Made by a program: the position numbers and the translations under genes
Assembly: GCA_964496245.1 (NCBI GenBank)
Contig: CAZBZG010000008.1
Coordinates: forward strand, 1 to 33,355
Origin: CAZBZG01 sp964496245
Lineage (GTDB): Bacteria > Planctomycetota > SZUA-567
Reading direction: 5' to 3'
DNA length: 33,355 nucleotides
Notes under the pieces: generated by a model
Database searches by the model: none
What the model saw: only the letters and a program-made list of their open reading frames with translations
Told to the model about the DNA's origin: nothing
Shown: positions 1 to 7,120 of the stretch, one piece after another
Layout of the letters: every line of letters begins with the position of its first letter
Position numbering within the stretch: the first letter of the stretch is position 1

Positions 1-286
1 CGCGGATGATGTTCGTGCCGATGATGTCCGCGGGCATGAGGTCGGGCGTGAACTGGATCCGCGAGAACTCGAGGTCGAGCACGGTGGCCAGGGTGCGCAC
101 GAGCATGGTCTTGCCCAGGCCCGGCACGCCCTCGAGCAGGGCGTTGCCCCCCACGAACATGCAGGTCAACACGCCGCTTACGATCTCGTCGTGGCCCACG
201 ATCACGCGGCCGATTTCCTCACGGAGCCTCTGGAATCGCTCCCGAAACTGTTCGGCCTTGGCCTTCATGTCCGCTGCGTCCGCCAT
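1..286 (-). CDS. MoxR-family AAA+ ATPase, N-terminal part (runs off the window)
   Basis: Only the first 95 residues are visible; the gene continues beyond base 1. They contain the MoxR lead-in (VIVGHDEIV at about 28-36), the Walker A loop GVPGLGKT at 53-60 and the following FTPDLMPADIIGTNI stretch, which is diagnostic of MoxR ATPases. Members of this family act as ATP-driven chaperones that help metal or cofactor insertion or complex assembly, usually next to DUF58 and von Willebrand A-domain genes; those neighbours would lie off the left edge and cannot be checked. The ATG at 284-286 is preceded by AAGGAGG at ideal spacing, and a strong promoter sits about 100 bases upstream. Family call is firm, specific client unknown. 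Confidence 0.95.
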   Translation of the reverse strand, partial: MADAADMKAKAEQFRERFQRLREEIGRVIVGHDEIVSGVLTCMFVGGNALLEGVPGLGKTMLVRTLATVLDLEFSRIQFTPDLMPADIIGTNIIR

Positions 287-388
287 GTTCACCTCCTTGT
301 GGCATCAGGGGCTGCGTAGAAGAGCGCCCGCCCGGCGGATCGGGTTCGCTCGTCCCAACCCGCCACGGGGAAAGGGGTCCAGCCCTCC

Positions 389-416
389 AGTATAGCCGGG
401 GGGCGGGGGGTGTCAA
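389..416 (-). promoter_or_regulatory. sigma-70-like promoter for the MoxR gene
   Basis: On the minus strand TTGACA (411-416) and TATACT (389-394) are separated by 16 bases, close to consensus. Transcription would start near 382, giving a leader of about 95 nt before the MoxR start at 286. Seen directly; activity is inferred. Confidence 0.7.
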
Positions 417-505
417 ACGCTACTTGCTGGGGGACGAGCTCGCGGAAGGCCGTTCGTGATCGTTCGGGCTGGAACGCCGACGATCGGGAGGAACTCCGAA
501 GCGCC

Positions 506-952
506 TCAGGCAGCCGAGGCTTCCACAAACGGGATCAACGTACCGAAGAGGCGCCATTCCACCGGGCCGGCCACGGTGCGCAGAGCGGCGCGGATGACGT
601 CTTCGGCGCTGTGCGGCTTGAAGTACACCTCGTCGAAGAGCTCGGTGCCTTCGGTGCACGCGGGCGACGTATGCGCCATAAGACCAACCTCGGGAAACTC
701 GACCCGGAGGATGGCGCCGAGATCCAGGCCATGCATGTCGGGCAAGTCGAGTTCGACGATTACCAGGCCGATGGACCGGCCGATCGAGGTGTCCACGCTC
801 CAGGAAGCGCCGCGGTGCGGAGATTCTCCACGCAGCATGGCAAGCGCCGCCTGGCCGGAGGGCACGATGGCATGCTCCAGATCGGCCATGGTGGCCATGC
901 AGTGCATGAGCCCGCGCATCACCGGATCGCTGTCCACGAACAGAACCTTCAT
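506..952 (-). CDS. stand-alone receiver-like protein with Glu at the phospho-acceptor site
   Basis: A 148-aa protein made of one CheY-like receiver fold and no output domain. It opens MKVLFVDSDP, has a hydrophobic strand ending VIVELDLPDMHG at 64-75, a Thr/Ser position in LMAHTS and the conserved Lys-Pro in VYFKP. In ordinary receivers the phosphorylated Asp lies four residues before the conserved Pro of the DxxxP motif; here that residue is Glu67 (Pro71). The second acidic-pocket Asp is Ser8. The protein therefore looks unable to be phosphorylated normally and may be locked in one state or bind a partner independently of a kinase. An insert of about 15 residues lies before the E67 strand. 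The ATG at 950-952 has GGAGG about 8 bases upstream. Monocistronic; target unknown. Confidence 0.8.
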   Translation of the reverse strand: MKVLFVDSDPVMRGLMHCMATMADLEHAIVPSGQAALAMLRGESPHRGASWSVDTSIGRSIGLVIVELDLPDMHGLDLGAILRVEFPEVGLMAHTSPACTEGTELFDEVYFKPHSAEDVIRAALRTVAGPVEWRLFGTLIPFVEASAA

Positions 953-1149
953 GGCGTATCCTCCGCACCTGCACGGTCGAGGACTGCGTCGCGTTTCGTG
1001 CCGTCCTCGCGCTTGGTTGTTTCGTTCCAGCTCACTTGTATCTTCGGCTGCATCAACGCCAACTGAAGGAGAAAATGGTATTATCGGACGAGGAGGGCTG
1101 CGGTCGCCAAGCGCGGGCGAGCGTGTGTGCGCGGTCCGACGTGTGGCAC

Positions 1150-1224
1150 TCAGAGGCAGGCGATCAGGACGAGCATGAGGAATGCGTAGAAGAGGACGAT
1201 GAAGTAGATCGCGCCCACGAGCCG
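1150..1224 (-). pseudogene. possible C-terminal membrane-segment remnant
   Basis: The minus strand encodes a continuous hydrophobic run of about 20 residues (starting LVGAIYF, ending LVLIACL) directly before a TGA at 1150-1152. It looks like the last transmembrane helix of a lost membrane protein, because nothing recognisable precedes it and no start codon with a ribosome binding site is near. It could be chance; the family cannot be named. Confidence 0.2.
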
Positions 1225-1406
1225 CGGACCGCAGCAAACGCCTCGAGCACATGGGCGTCCTGTCCGCGGTCGCCCTCGGTTGCGTCTCCGGTGTCATCCG
1301 CATGAACCGTATCCTGCCACGTGAGCCCGAACGCCGCCATCGTCCGGTCCGCCGCGTCCCGGCAGCCCGTCAGGACCAAAGCGTACCGCACGGCGTCGCG
1401 CTGATT

Positions 1407-1697
1407 TCACAGGAATCCGAAGCGTGTACGCTCGAGACCGAGCGTGACGTTCTCAGCCACGGTCAGGCGCGGGGCGAGGGGCAGTTCCTGGTGGATCATG
1501 GCCACGCCCCGCCGCCGCGCGTCCGCCGGATGATCTGCGCGGTAGGGCCGGCCCGCGAGCGCGTCGATCGCGGTCTTCACGCCGAGGTAGCCCATGCGGA
1601 AGGGATTCTGCACGGTCAAGCCGTGGAGTTCGCCCTTGCGCAGCGCAGCGAGCAGGGGATCGGAGGAGTCGAAGCCCACAAACTTGACCTGGCCCGC
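1407..1697 (-). pseudogene. fused relic of a ribose-type sugar ABC importer (binding protein + ATPase pieces)
   Basis: One minus-strand frame carries two pieces of different proteins in succession. The first (about 1697-1541) matches the C-terminal part of a periplasmic sugar-binding protein: KFVGFDSSDPLLAALRKGE followed by a VQNPFRMGYLGVKTAIDAL-like helix. The second (about 1523-1407) matches the Q-loop region of an RbsA/XylG-type sugar ATPase: GVAMIHQELPLAPRLTVAEN, then LGLERTRFGFL and a TGA. Walker A, signature and Walker B motifs are absent, and the binding protein lacks its N-terminal domain and signal peptide. An internal deletion through a sugar-transport operon would join the pieces like this. 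There is no convincing start. Seen: both motif blocks in one frame. Inferred: deletion history. Confidence 0.75.
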
Positions 1698-1724
1698 CGC
1701 TGGCGGCGTCCGCGGATTTGCGGG

Positions 1725-1753
1725 TTGTCCGGGGACCCGGTCCCTGCTATACT
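1725..1753 (+). promoter_or_regulatory. sigma-70-like promoter for the 286-aa protein gene
   Basis: TTGTCC (1725-1730) and TATACT (1748-1753) with a 17-base spacer. A start near 1760 gives a leader of about 40 nt that contains the AAAGAGGAAAGG ribosome binding site before the ATG at 1800. Confidence 0.65.
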
Positions 1754-1799
1754 ACGTCGCCGGCGTGGGGAAGGCGGTCGAAAGAGGAAAGGACGCCGC

Positions 1800-2660
1800 A
1801 TGCGGCCGTGGGCATTGCTCTCCTTGCTTGAGCAGTACGACAATCTGGGCTGCTACGTGGATTTCGGCCGCGCCGGCAAGATCGCTTACTGCACGCGGCT
1901 GCTCAACACCGAACAGGAATCCTTCCGCCTCCGTCTGGAGTTGGATCTGCTCGCCGAGGAGGAGGAGCCCGAGATCGTGTCGGTCGTGGTTTCGACCGAG
2001 CAGATGGCGCAGAAGAACATCCCGTCCGAAATGGTCTTCCGCCTGTTGGGCTCCCGCATCTTCCTCCGCGCCCAGAAGGACGGTTCGCCGGGCGAGCTCC
2101 TGCTCCTCCACGAACCGGACGAAGTGGTCCGGCTCCTGCGTGGGAATCTCGAGCATCTGAAACAGCGCAACGATGCGGCCAGCCGGAGCCTCTACCACAA
2201 GCTGACCCGGATCCAGTCCGATAGCACATGGGCGGACGAGGCCCTCTGCCTCGAGCTCAACCGCATGAGCGATGAGAGCACGGATCACATCCGCCGCATC
2301 CTGCGACAGGCGCCCGACCGGCGCAAGGCGGTGGAAGCGCTGGACCGCGGGGAGGGCCTGCGCTTCCTAGAAGACAAACCCGAAGGCGCCCAGGAAGTCG
2401 GCAATCTCTCCCAGCACGACGTGGGGTTCCTGGTGAGCGTGGTGCGGGCGCGCTACGTGCTGGAGATGCTGCGCCGCCGCACGGCCAACAAGGACGCCAA
2501 GCTCACGCCCCTCGGGCAGAAGCTCTTCGGCGGCCGGCCGGCCGAGGAATTTTCGGACAGCGAACTCCGCCAGGTGCTCGATCTGGCCCGGCGGGCGTTC
2601 GAGCGGCCGCTCTCGCCCACGAGCGACCTCGGCCAGGCCTCGGCATCGCTGGTCACGTGA
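1800..2660 (+). CDS. hypothetical protein, 286 aa, cytoplasmic
   Basis: I do not recognise this family. The product has no signal peptide or membrane helix. The first 115 residues look like a beta-rich domain (VDFGRAGKIAYCTRLL, LRLELDLL, then VSVVVSTEQM), followed by a mostly helical, charged half rich in Arg, Glu and Leu, with a helix containing VRARYVLEMLRRR near 228-240 and a Leu-rich C-terminus. The frame is open far upstream of the ATG chosen here, but 1800 is the only start with both a ribosome binding site (GAGGAAAGG) and the promoter at 1725-1753, and homology-like composition begins there. It is a single-gene unit ending in the hairpin terminator at 2741-2782, convergent with flotillin. 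Function unknown. Confidence 0.75.
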   Translation: MRPWALLSLLEQYDNLGCYVDFGRAGKIAYCTRLLNTEQESFRLRLELDLLAEEEEPEIVSVVVSTEQMAQKNIPSEMVFRLLGSRIFLRAQKDGSPGELLLLHEPDEVVRLLRGNLEHLKQRNDAASRSLYHKLTRIQSDSTWADEALCLELNRMSDESTDHIRRILRQAPDRRKAVEALDRGEGLRFLEDKPEGAQEVGNLSQHDVGFLVSVVRARYVLEMLRRRTANKDAKLTPLGQKLFGGRPAEEFSDSELRQVLDLARRAFERPLSPTSDLGQASASLVT

Positions 2661-2740
2661 GTGCGACGTCCGTCCGCGTCCCGTGCGCGATTCGTCGACG
2701 CCGGAATCGCGATCCAAGGGTCTGTCAGAGAATAAGCCAC

Positions 2741-2782
2741 AACGAAGAGCGGGGAAGCCGTGGCCTCCCCGCTCGCTTCGTT
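2741..2782. terminator. bidirectional hairpin terminator between convergent genes
   Basis: A near-perfect stem: AACGAAG then AGCGGGGA pairs with TCCCCGCT then CTTCGTT, interrupted only by a 2-base bulge (CG), around a 10-base loop. It lies between the stop of the 286-aa protein gene (2660) and the stop of flotillin (2799), which converge, so it can serve both strands. Confidence 0.8.
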
Positions 2783-2798
2783 TGTCGCGATGCGTCCG

Positions 2799-4286
2799 TT
2801 ACTGACCGCTTCCGCCGGGCCGGCCGCTCTGCCCCGGCGCAGGCGGACGAGGAGCGGCCTTGGGCGCCTTGCTCCCACCAGCGGCGCTTCGGCCCTCGCC
2901 CTCGTCTTCGCCCTCGTCGATCATCTCACCGAGGTAACCGGGCAGTTCCACCCCGGCCATGCCCGCGAGATCGTGCAGCGGCGGCAGGCTCTTGACCAGG
3001 TTGCTGACGAACCCGGCTGTGGAGCTCTTGCCGTCGGCCGCCCCCGAATCCCAGACCGTGACCTTGTCAATTTTGAGGTTCTGGATGGCCTCGACCTGCC
3101 GGGCCACGATCTCCTCGATCTTCTCGACCATGAGCAGGGTGGCCGCCGACTTGGCGTCGCCCGCGCAACTCCGGATGAGGCCTTCGTACCCGGCCGCCTT
3201 GGCCTCGAGCACCTGCCGCGTGCCCTTGGCCTCGGCCTCGTACTTCTGGAGCATGGCCTGGGCCTCGCCCTGCGCGATCTTGTTCCGCCGGGCCGCCTCG
3301 GCCTCGGCCGCGATCTCGATCTTGCGCCGCTCGATCTCTTTCTTGACGATCTCCTCGGCATTCAGACGCTCGGTCTCGGCCTTGGCCTGCGCCTTCTGGA
3401 TCTCGATCATGGCGTTGCGCTTGGCCACTTCGGACCGCTGTTCGGCCGACGCCTCCTTCTCGGACAGATCCGCGTTGACGTTCGCGATGTTGGCCTTGGA
3501 GGTGTTCTCGCCGGTCACCGCCTCGGATTCCTGCCCCTGCACATAGATGCGCCGATCGGCCTCGGCCTTCTTGCGGCCCTTGTCGGCTTCGGCCTCGCTC
3601 TCGGCCACGCGAATGTCCCGCTCCCGATGGGCCTCGGCCTCGCCGATCGAACCGAGCTTCTCCTGCTCGGCCACGTCGACCTTGGCCTTGTTGACCGCCT
3701 CGGACGCCGCCTTCTTGCCGATCGAGTCGATGTAGTCGGACTCGTCGGTGATGTCGGTGATGTTGACATTGATGAGGTAGAGCCCGACCTTGTTGAGTTC
3801 CGGCTCCACGTTCTTGCGGATCGACTCCAGGAAGCTCTCGCGGTCCTGGTTGATCTGCTCGATGGTCAGACTCGCCACGGTCAGGCGCAGCTGCCCGAAG
3901 ATGATCTCCTTGCCCATCTCCTCGATGGCTGTCGACCGCAGGCCCAGGAGCCGCTCGGCCGCGTTGTTCATGATGTGCGGCTCGGTGCTCACCCCCACCG
4001 TGAACGTCGACGGCACGTCGATGCGGATGTTCTGCAGCGACAGGGCGTTCTTGAGCGGGATGCTGATGGTCATGGGCGTGAGGCTCAGGAACGCGTAGTC
4101 CTGGAAGAGCGGCCAAACGAAGGCCGCGCCCCCGTGGATGCATTTCGCCGATTTGCCCTTGCCCACGCTGCCGTAGACCACCATGATGCGGTCCGAGGGG
4201 CAGCGCTTGTAGCGCGACGCCAGCAGCAACACGAAGAACACGACGATGACCACGATCCCCAACGGGATCAGAAGCAACGGTCCCAT
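2799..4286 (-). CDS. floT: flotillin-like SPFH membrane-scaffold protein
   Basis: A 495-aa protein with the flotillin layout. Residues about 4-24 form an N-terminal hydrophobic anchor (LLLIPLGIVVIVVFFVLLLA), then the SPFH domain begins with YKRCPSDRIMVVYG and runs to about 200 (including IRKNVEPELNKVGLYLINVN). A long Ala/Glu-rich coiled coil follows (about 205-360) with the repeated AEAEA pattern of flotillins, then a conserved C-terminal region and a disordered Gly/Pro/Ala tail of about 40 residues. Flotillins oligomerise at the inner membrane and organise rigid lipid domains. The upstream gene encodes NfeD, the usual partner (yuaF-yuaG type pair in Bacillus). The gap to nfeD is 99 bases, so co-transcription is likely. 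Length is typical. Confident family call. Confidence 0.95.
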   Translation of the reverse strand: MGPLLLIPLGIVVIVVFFVLLLASRYKRCPSDRIMVVYGSVGKGKSAKCIHGGAAFVWPLFQDYAFLSLTPMTISIPLKNALSLQNIRIDVPSTFTVGVSTEPHIMNNAAERLLGLRSTAIEEMGKEIIFGQLRLTVASLTIEQINQDRESFLESIRKNVEPELNKVGLYLINVNITDITDESDYIDSIGKKAASEAVNKAKVDVAEQEKLGSIGEAEAHRERDIRVAESEAEADKGRKKAEADRRIYVQGQESEAVTGENTSKANIANVNADLSEKEASAEQRSEVAKRNAMIEIQKAQAKAETERLNAEEIVKKEIERRKIEIAAEAEAARRNKIAQGEAQAMLQKYEAEAKGTRQVLEAKAAGYEGLIRSCAGDAKSAATLLMVEKIEEIVARQVEAIQNLKIDKVTVWDSGAADGKSSTAGFVSNLVKSLPPLHDLAGMAGVELPGYLGEMIDEGEDEGEGRSAAGGSKAPKAAPRPPAPGQSGRPGGSGQ

Positions 4287-4385
4287 GAACTCCCCTCCTT
4301 TCCGCGCATCCTGCGCGCCATCTCTCGATACCCACAGTCCCGAAAATGCCCCCGCGCCGGACGCCCACCGCCCGGACGGATGGCT

Positions 4386-4982
4386 CTATTCCGCACGCTC
4401 CACGCTGAGCACGTTCCCGCGGATCACCCAGACCACGCGGATGCGCTCGCCGGTCTTGAGCTCGACCTTCTGTTCGGAGACCGCGTCGAACTCCATGAGC
4501 CGGTCCTGGACCACCACCTGCACCTTGCCCGTTCCCTCCGCGGGGACGGTCAAGTAAACCGTGCCCTCGGCACCGATCGCCCGGTCCACGTCGAGGGTCC
4601 CGCTCGTCTGCAGGCGAAGCATGAGACCGAAGAGGAGCGCGGTCACGTACATGGCCAGGCCGCCGCCGATGACCGCGCAGACCAGGGCGCCGACTGCGGC
4701 CACCAGATTTGCGCGCAGGACGGCGAAGCCCACGAGTCCGAACATCATGACGAACGCCGAGACCGTATTGAGGCTGAGCAGGTGGAAACTGGCGTCCGAA
4801 TCCGCGACCGTGCCGTCGTGCCCGTCCGTGGAGAAGTCATCATCCACGCCGCCGACGCCGTCCCCCTGCCCGGCCCCCAGCAGCATGAGGAGCATGCGAA
4901 TCAGAAAGAGCGTGCCGCCCCCTGCCCCGCACGTGGCGAAGAATTTCTCCATCGACGACAGCGCTTCGAACCATTCGCCCAT
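4386..4982 (-). CDS. NfeD-like membrane protein (flotillin partner)
   Basis: A 198-aa protein with three or four membrane helices (about 22-37, 72-90 and 92-118) and a C-terminal soluble beta-barrel (about 130-196: GAEGTVYLTVPAEGTGKVQV, then ERIRVVWVIRGNVLSVE), the OB-like fold of short NfeD proteins. The loop between the first helices is Asp/Gly-rich. It lacks the ClpP-like protease domain of long NfeD proteins. In known pairs NfeD interacts with flotillin and is encoded just upstream of it, exactly as here. The OB-fold is intact, so the gene appears functional. A likely promoter lies at 5097-5125, about 110 bases upstream. Confidence 0.9.
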   Translation of the reverse strand: MGEWFEALSSMEKFFATCGAGGGTLFLIRMLLMLLGAGQGDGVGGVDDDFSTDGHDGTVADSDASFHLLSLNTVSAFVMMFGLVGFAVLRANLVAAVGALVCAVIGGGLAMYVTALLFGLMLRLQTSGTLDVDRAIGAEGTVYLTVPAEGTGKVQVVVQDRLMEFDAVSEQKVELKTGERIRVVWVIRGNVLSVERAE

Positions 4983-5096
4983 GGGTCTTCCTCCTGCAAC
5001 CGCCCATCCCCAGGCCGTTGACGGGCGCGGCCGGCCAGAAATGGCTTGCGAACCCCGCGTCCTTTCCTAGGATGGCCCTTGCGCTTCGGTGCAGAT

Positions 5097-5125
5097 ACCA
5101 TAGCCGATTCCACAGGGTTTGTCAG
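5097..5125 (-). promoter_or_regulatory. probable promoter of the nfeD-flotillin operon
   Basis: Minus strand CTGACA (5120-5125) and TATGGT (5097-5102), spacer 17 bases. Transcription would start near 5090, leaving a leader of about 108 nt. The -35 element abuts the inverted repeat at 5126-5150. Confidence 0.55.
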
Positions 5126-5150
5126 TTACAAAACCGCTTGTTCTTTGTAA
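5126..5150. promoter_or_regulatory. inverted repeat, candidate operator between divergent units
   Basis: Perfect 7-base arms TTACAAA (5126-5132) and TTTGTAA (5144-5150) around an 11-base centre. The dyad spacing of about 18 bases suits a dimeric HTH protein. It touches the -35 element of the nfeD promoter and lies 56 bases before the ATG of the CII-like regulator, so it could control both directions. AT-rich in an otherwise very GC-rich region. Confidence 0.45.
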
Positions 5151-5205
5151 AGGCGCCAGACCCGACCGAAGGCCGACGTGCGCCAGTTGCGGGGGAGGAA
5201 GGGGC

Positions 5206-5673
5206 ATGCAAAGCCACGACGTCCTGCGAACGGCGATCGAAGGCGTGGGGGCCAAGAAGGTGGCGGCGGCCGTGGGGGTCTCCGCCTCGCTCGTCTACAA
5301 GTGGTGCGAGAAGCGCGGAGACCCGGAAAGCACCTCGGGCACGCGCAACCCGCTCGACCGCCTGCGGCTGCTCCTCGAAGCCACCGGAGACGAAAGCCTC
5401 CTCCAGTGGCTCTGTCGGCAGCGCGACGGCTACTTCGTGCAGAACCCCGCGGCCGTGGCCCGGGATTTCGGCTCCGCATACGTCAATCACACGCAGAAGA
5501 TGCTCCAGGACTTCAGCGAGCTCCTCCAGGTCATGAGCGAGTCCATCGCCAACGACGGCCGCATCGACACGCAGGAGTCCGGCCGCATCCGGCAGGAGTG
5601 GGAGGAGCTCAAGCGCTACGGCGAGCAGTTCGTGTGCGCCTGCGAGCAGGGGCTGTTCGACGGGAAGAGCTAA
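5206..5673 (+). CDS. phage CII-like helix-turn-helix regulatory protein
   Basis: A 155-aa protein whose first 45 residues form an HTH of the phage CII / CP76 type: AIEGVGAKKVAAAVGVSASL followed by VYKWCEKRGD. The rest is helical (residues about 60-150), probably for oligomerisation: RDGYFVQNPAAVARDF, then a long Gln/Glu-rich helix ending EELKRYGEQF. Homologues occur both in prophages and as chromosomal one-gene regulators; no other phage gene is present here, so this is probably a domesticated copy. The ATG at 5206 has GGGGGAGGAAGGGG before it. It is divergent from nfeD-flotillin and is preceded by the inverted repeat at 5126-5150, which is the best candidate for its own binding site. Stop overlaps the apbE stop. 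Confidence 0.75.
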   Translation: MQSHDVLRTAIEGVGAKKVAAAVGVSASLVYKWCEKRGDPESTSGTRNPLDRLRLLLEATGDESLLQWLCRQRDGYFVQNPAAVARDFGSAYVNHTQKMLQDFSELLQVMSESIANDGRIDTQESGRIRQEWEELKRYGEQFVCACEQGLFDGKS

Positions 5674-6956
5674 TCGCCCCCGGCACCGGTCTCGCTCTGC
5701 GGGGCTGCGGGAACGTGCCCGCCAGTCAGAGACGGGTGCTGCGCCAGGCCGCCCAGGCGGACTTCCCGCACGCCGCCGTCCTCGGCCAGCACGTAGAGCA
5801 ACACCAGTCCGCGGTCCAGGCCGAGGTCGTGGCCCAGCTCCTCCATGAAGGTGCGGGCCGCGGCCTCGCCCATGACCGAGAACGCCGTGGCCAGCGCATC
5901 CGCCTTGAGACACGACTCCGGGTGCAGCACCATGGCGCTGACCACCCCCCCCTGCACGGGCAGGCCGGTGCGCGGATCGAGGATGTGCGAGTACCGCTCG
6001 CCCTCGCATTCGAAGAACTTCTCGTAGTCTCCGCTCGTAGCCACAGCGCCTGCGGTCAGCTCCAGCGTCCGCATCAACTCGTTCGGATCGCGCGGATGCC
6101 GGACCCCGATGCGCCAGGGCCGTCCGCTTGCGTCAGAGGAAACCTCCCCGCCGGGGTCGAGCGGCGGCGGCTCCGCGGACGGCGGCTTCCCCTTCGCGTC
6201 CCGGGATGCGCGAGGGGTCTCCGCCCCCACCTGCTGGAAGGTGTTGGGCTGCTCGGGCACGCGTCCCATGACCCGCACCTCGCCTCCGATCTCCACGAGC
6301 GCGTGCTCCACGCCCACGGCGGCGAGCGCCCGCACGGCCTGGTCGACCGCAAAGCCCTTGGCGATACCGCCGAGGTCCAGCCGCATGCCCTCGGCCGTGA
6401 GGGCCAGCTTCATGCCCTCCCGCTCGTACCGGATCTTGTCGCTGCCCACGCGATCGAGCATCTCGGCCACTGTCTCGTCGGACGGGAGCTCGTCCACCGG
6501 AGCATTCGAGAACGCGTACAGCCCCATGAGCGGTCCCACGGTCGCGTCAAAGGCGCCGTCGGTAAGGCAATGAAAACGGAGGGCCTCCATGACCACGCGC
6601 CAGGTCAGCGGGTCGACCGATACCCAGGCGCCGGCCGGCGCGCCATTGAGCCGCCCGACGTCGCTCTCCGGATCAAACGCGTTCATGCGGTTCTCGACCG
6701 CGCGCACGGCCGCCAGGGCAAGCTCGGCCGACTCCTCCACCCCCAGCTTCATGCCCATGGAGGGCACGATGGTGATGCGCGCGGTGGTGTGCATCACGGA
6801 TGCATGCACGGTCCGCGGCGACGCGCCAGAGAAGACCCGGATCCATCCGGGCACGCGATCGCGCAGCGCCACGTAGAGGATGAGCAAGCCAACAACAATC
6901 ACAACGCCCCAAAGGAGGCGGTCGGTGCGCAGGCGCGGACGCGGTTGCTCGCTCAC
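5670..6956 (-). CDS. apbE: ApbE-type FAD:protein FMN transferase
   Basis: Transfers FMN from FAD to a Thr or Ser of exported redox proteins, outside the cytoplasmic membrane. From a GTG at 6954-6956 the 428-aa product begins with one membrane anchor (about 14-32, LLWGVVIVVGLLILYVAL) and then shows ApbE motifs in order: GAFDATVGPLMGLY, the LDLGGIAKGFAVD loop, ALVEIGGEVRVMG, ATSGDYEKFF and HILDPRTGLPV, whose Asp and Thr bind metal. An unusual Pro/Ser-rich insert of about 35 residues sits between the GGEVRVMG strand and PWRIGV. The frame stays open to ATGs at 7007 and 7019; GTG is preferred because it has GGGAG in front, but the promoter at 7015-7042 would fit a leaderless ATG at 7007. Its flavin acceptor is not in this window. 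Confidence 0.92.
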   Translation of the reverse strand: MSEQPRPRLRTDRLLWGVVIVVGLLILYVALRDRVPGWIRVFSGASPRTVHASVMHTTARITIVPSMGMKLGVEESAELALAAVRAVENRMNAFDPESDVGRLNGAPAGAWVSVDPLTWRVVMEALRFHCLTDGAFDATVGPLMGLYAFSNAPVDELPSDETVAEMLDRVGSDKIRYEREGMKLALTAEGMRLDLGGIAKGFAVDQAVRALAAVGVEHALVEIGGEVRVMGRVPEQPNTFQQVGAETPRASRDAKGKPPSAEPPPLDPGGEVSSDASGRPWRIGVRHPRDPNELMRTLELTAGAVATSGDYEKFFECEGERYSHILDPRTGLPVQGGVVSAMVLHPESCLKADALATAFSVMGEAAARTFMEELGHDLGLDRGLVLLYVLAEDGGVREVRLGGLAQHPSLTGGHVPAAPQSETGAGGD

Positions 6957-7014
6957 GATGAACTCCCGGACAGGGGGGCGCCGCGGCGCACGCCCGCAAC
7001 GCTCCATCGCCACC

Positions 7015-7042
7015 AGCATGCGGACCGGTGGGCCGGTGTCAA
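7015..7042 (-). promoter_or_regulatory. probable promoter of apbE
   Basis: Minus strand TTGACA (7037-7042), 16-base spacer, CATGCT (7015-7020). The same pair with the same spacing occurs before the Gfo/Idh/MocA gene at 11524-11551. Confidence 0.45.
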
Positions 7043-7120
7043 CCCGCGTTTCCGCTAAACTTCACACGCATTCCGGCCGATAATATGAACTGTAGTAGTG
7101 TCAGTACGGAGACGCCCGCC

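Larger units (their letters stand above)
953..1724. other. gene-poor stretch with broken gene remnants
   Basis: About 770 bases between the receiver-like gene and the promoter at 1725 hold no intact gene that I can support. Open frames exist on both strands, as expected at this GC content, but only the minus-strand relics listed at 1150-1224 and 1407-1697 resemble protein families. The stretch looks like decaying DNA left by deletions. Confidence 0.6.

Noticed and set aside
1036..1305. Plus-strand frame with a good ribosome binding site before ATG 1075
   Set aside because: The product is a very acidic, low-complexity string that is the complement of the hydrophobic run on the other strand; no family resemblance.
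1250..1404. ECF sigma-factor-like start on the minus strand
   Set aside because: Only about 15 residues resemble region 2; the rest does not, and there is no start codon with a ribosome binding site. Kept as a weak finding, not a feature.
2760..5021. Plus-strand open frame of 753 codons
   Set aside because: It is antisense to flotillin and NfeD, rich in His/Asp/Leu as expected from the opposite strand of GC-rich coiled-coil genes, and resembles no family.
5206..5673. Prophage remnant around the CII-like gene
   Set aside because: No integrase, structural gene, attachment repeat or change in composition was seen around it.
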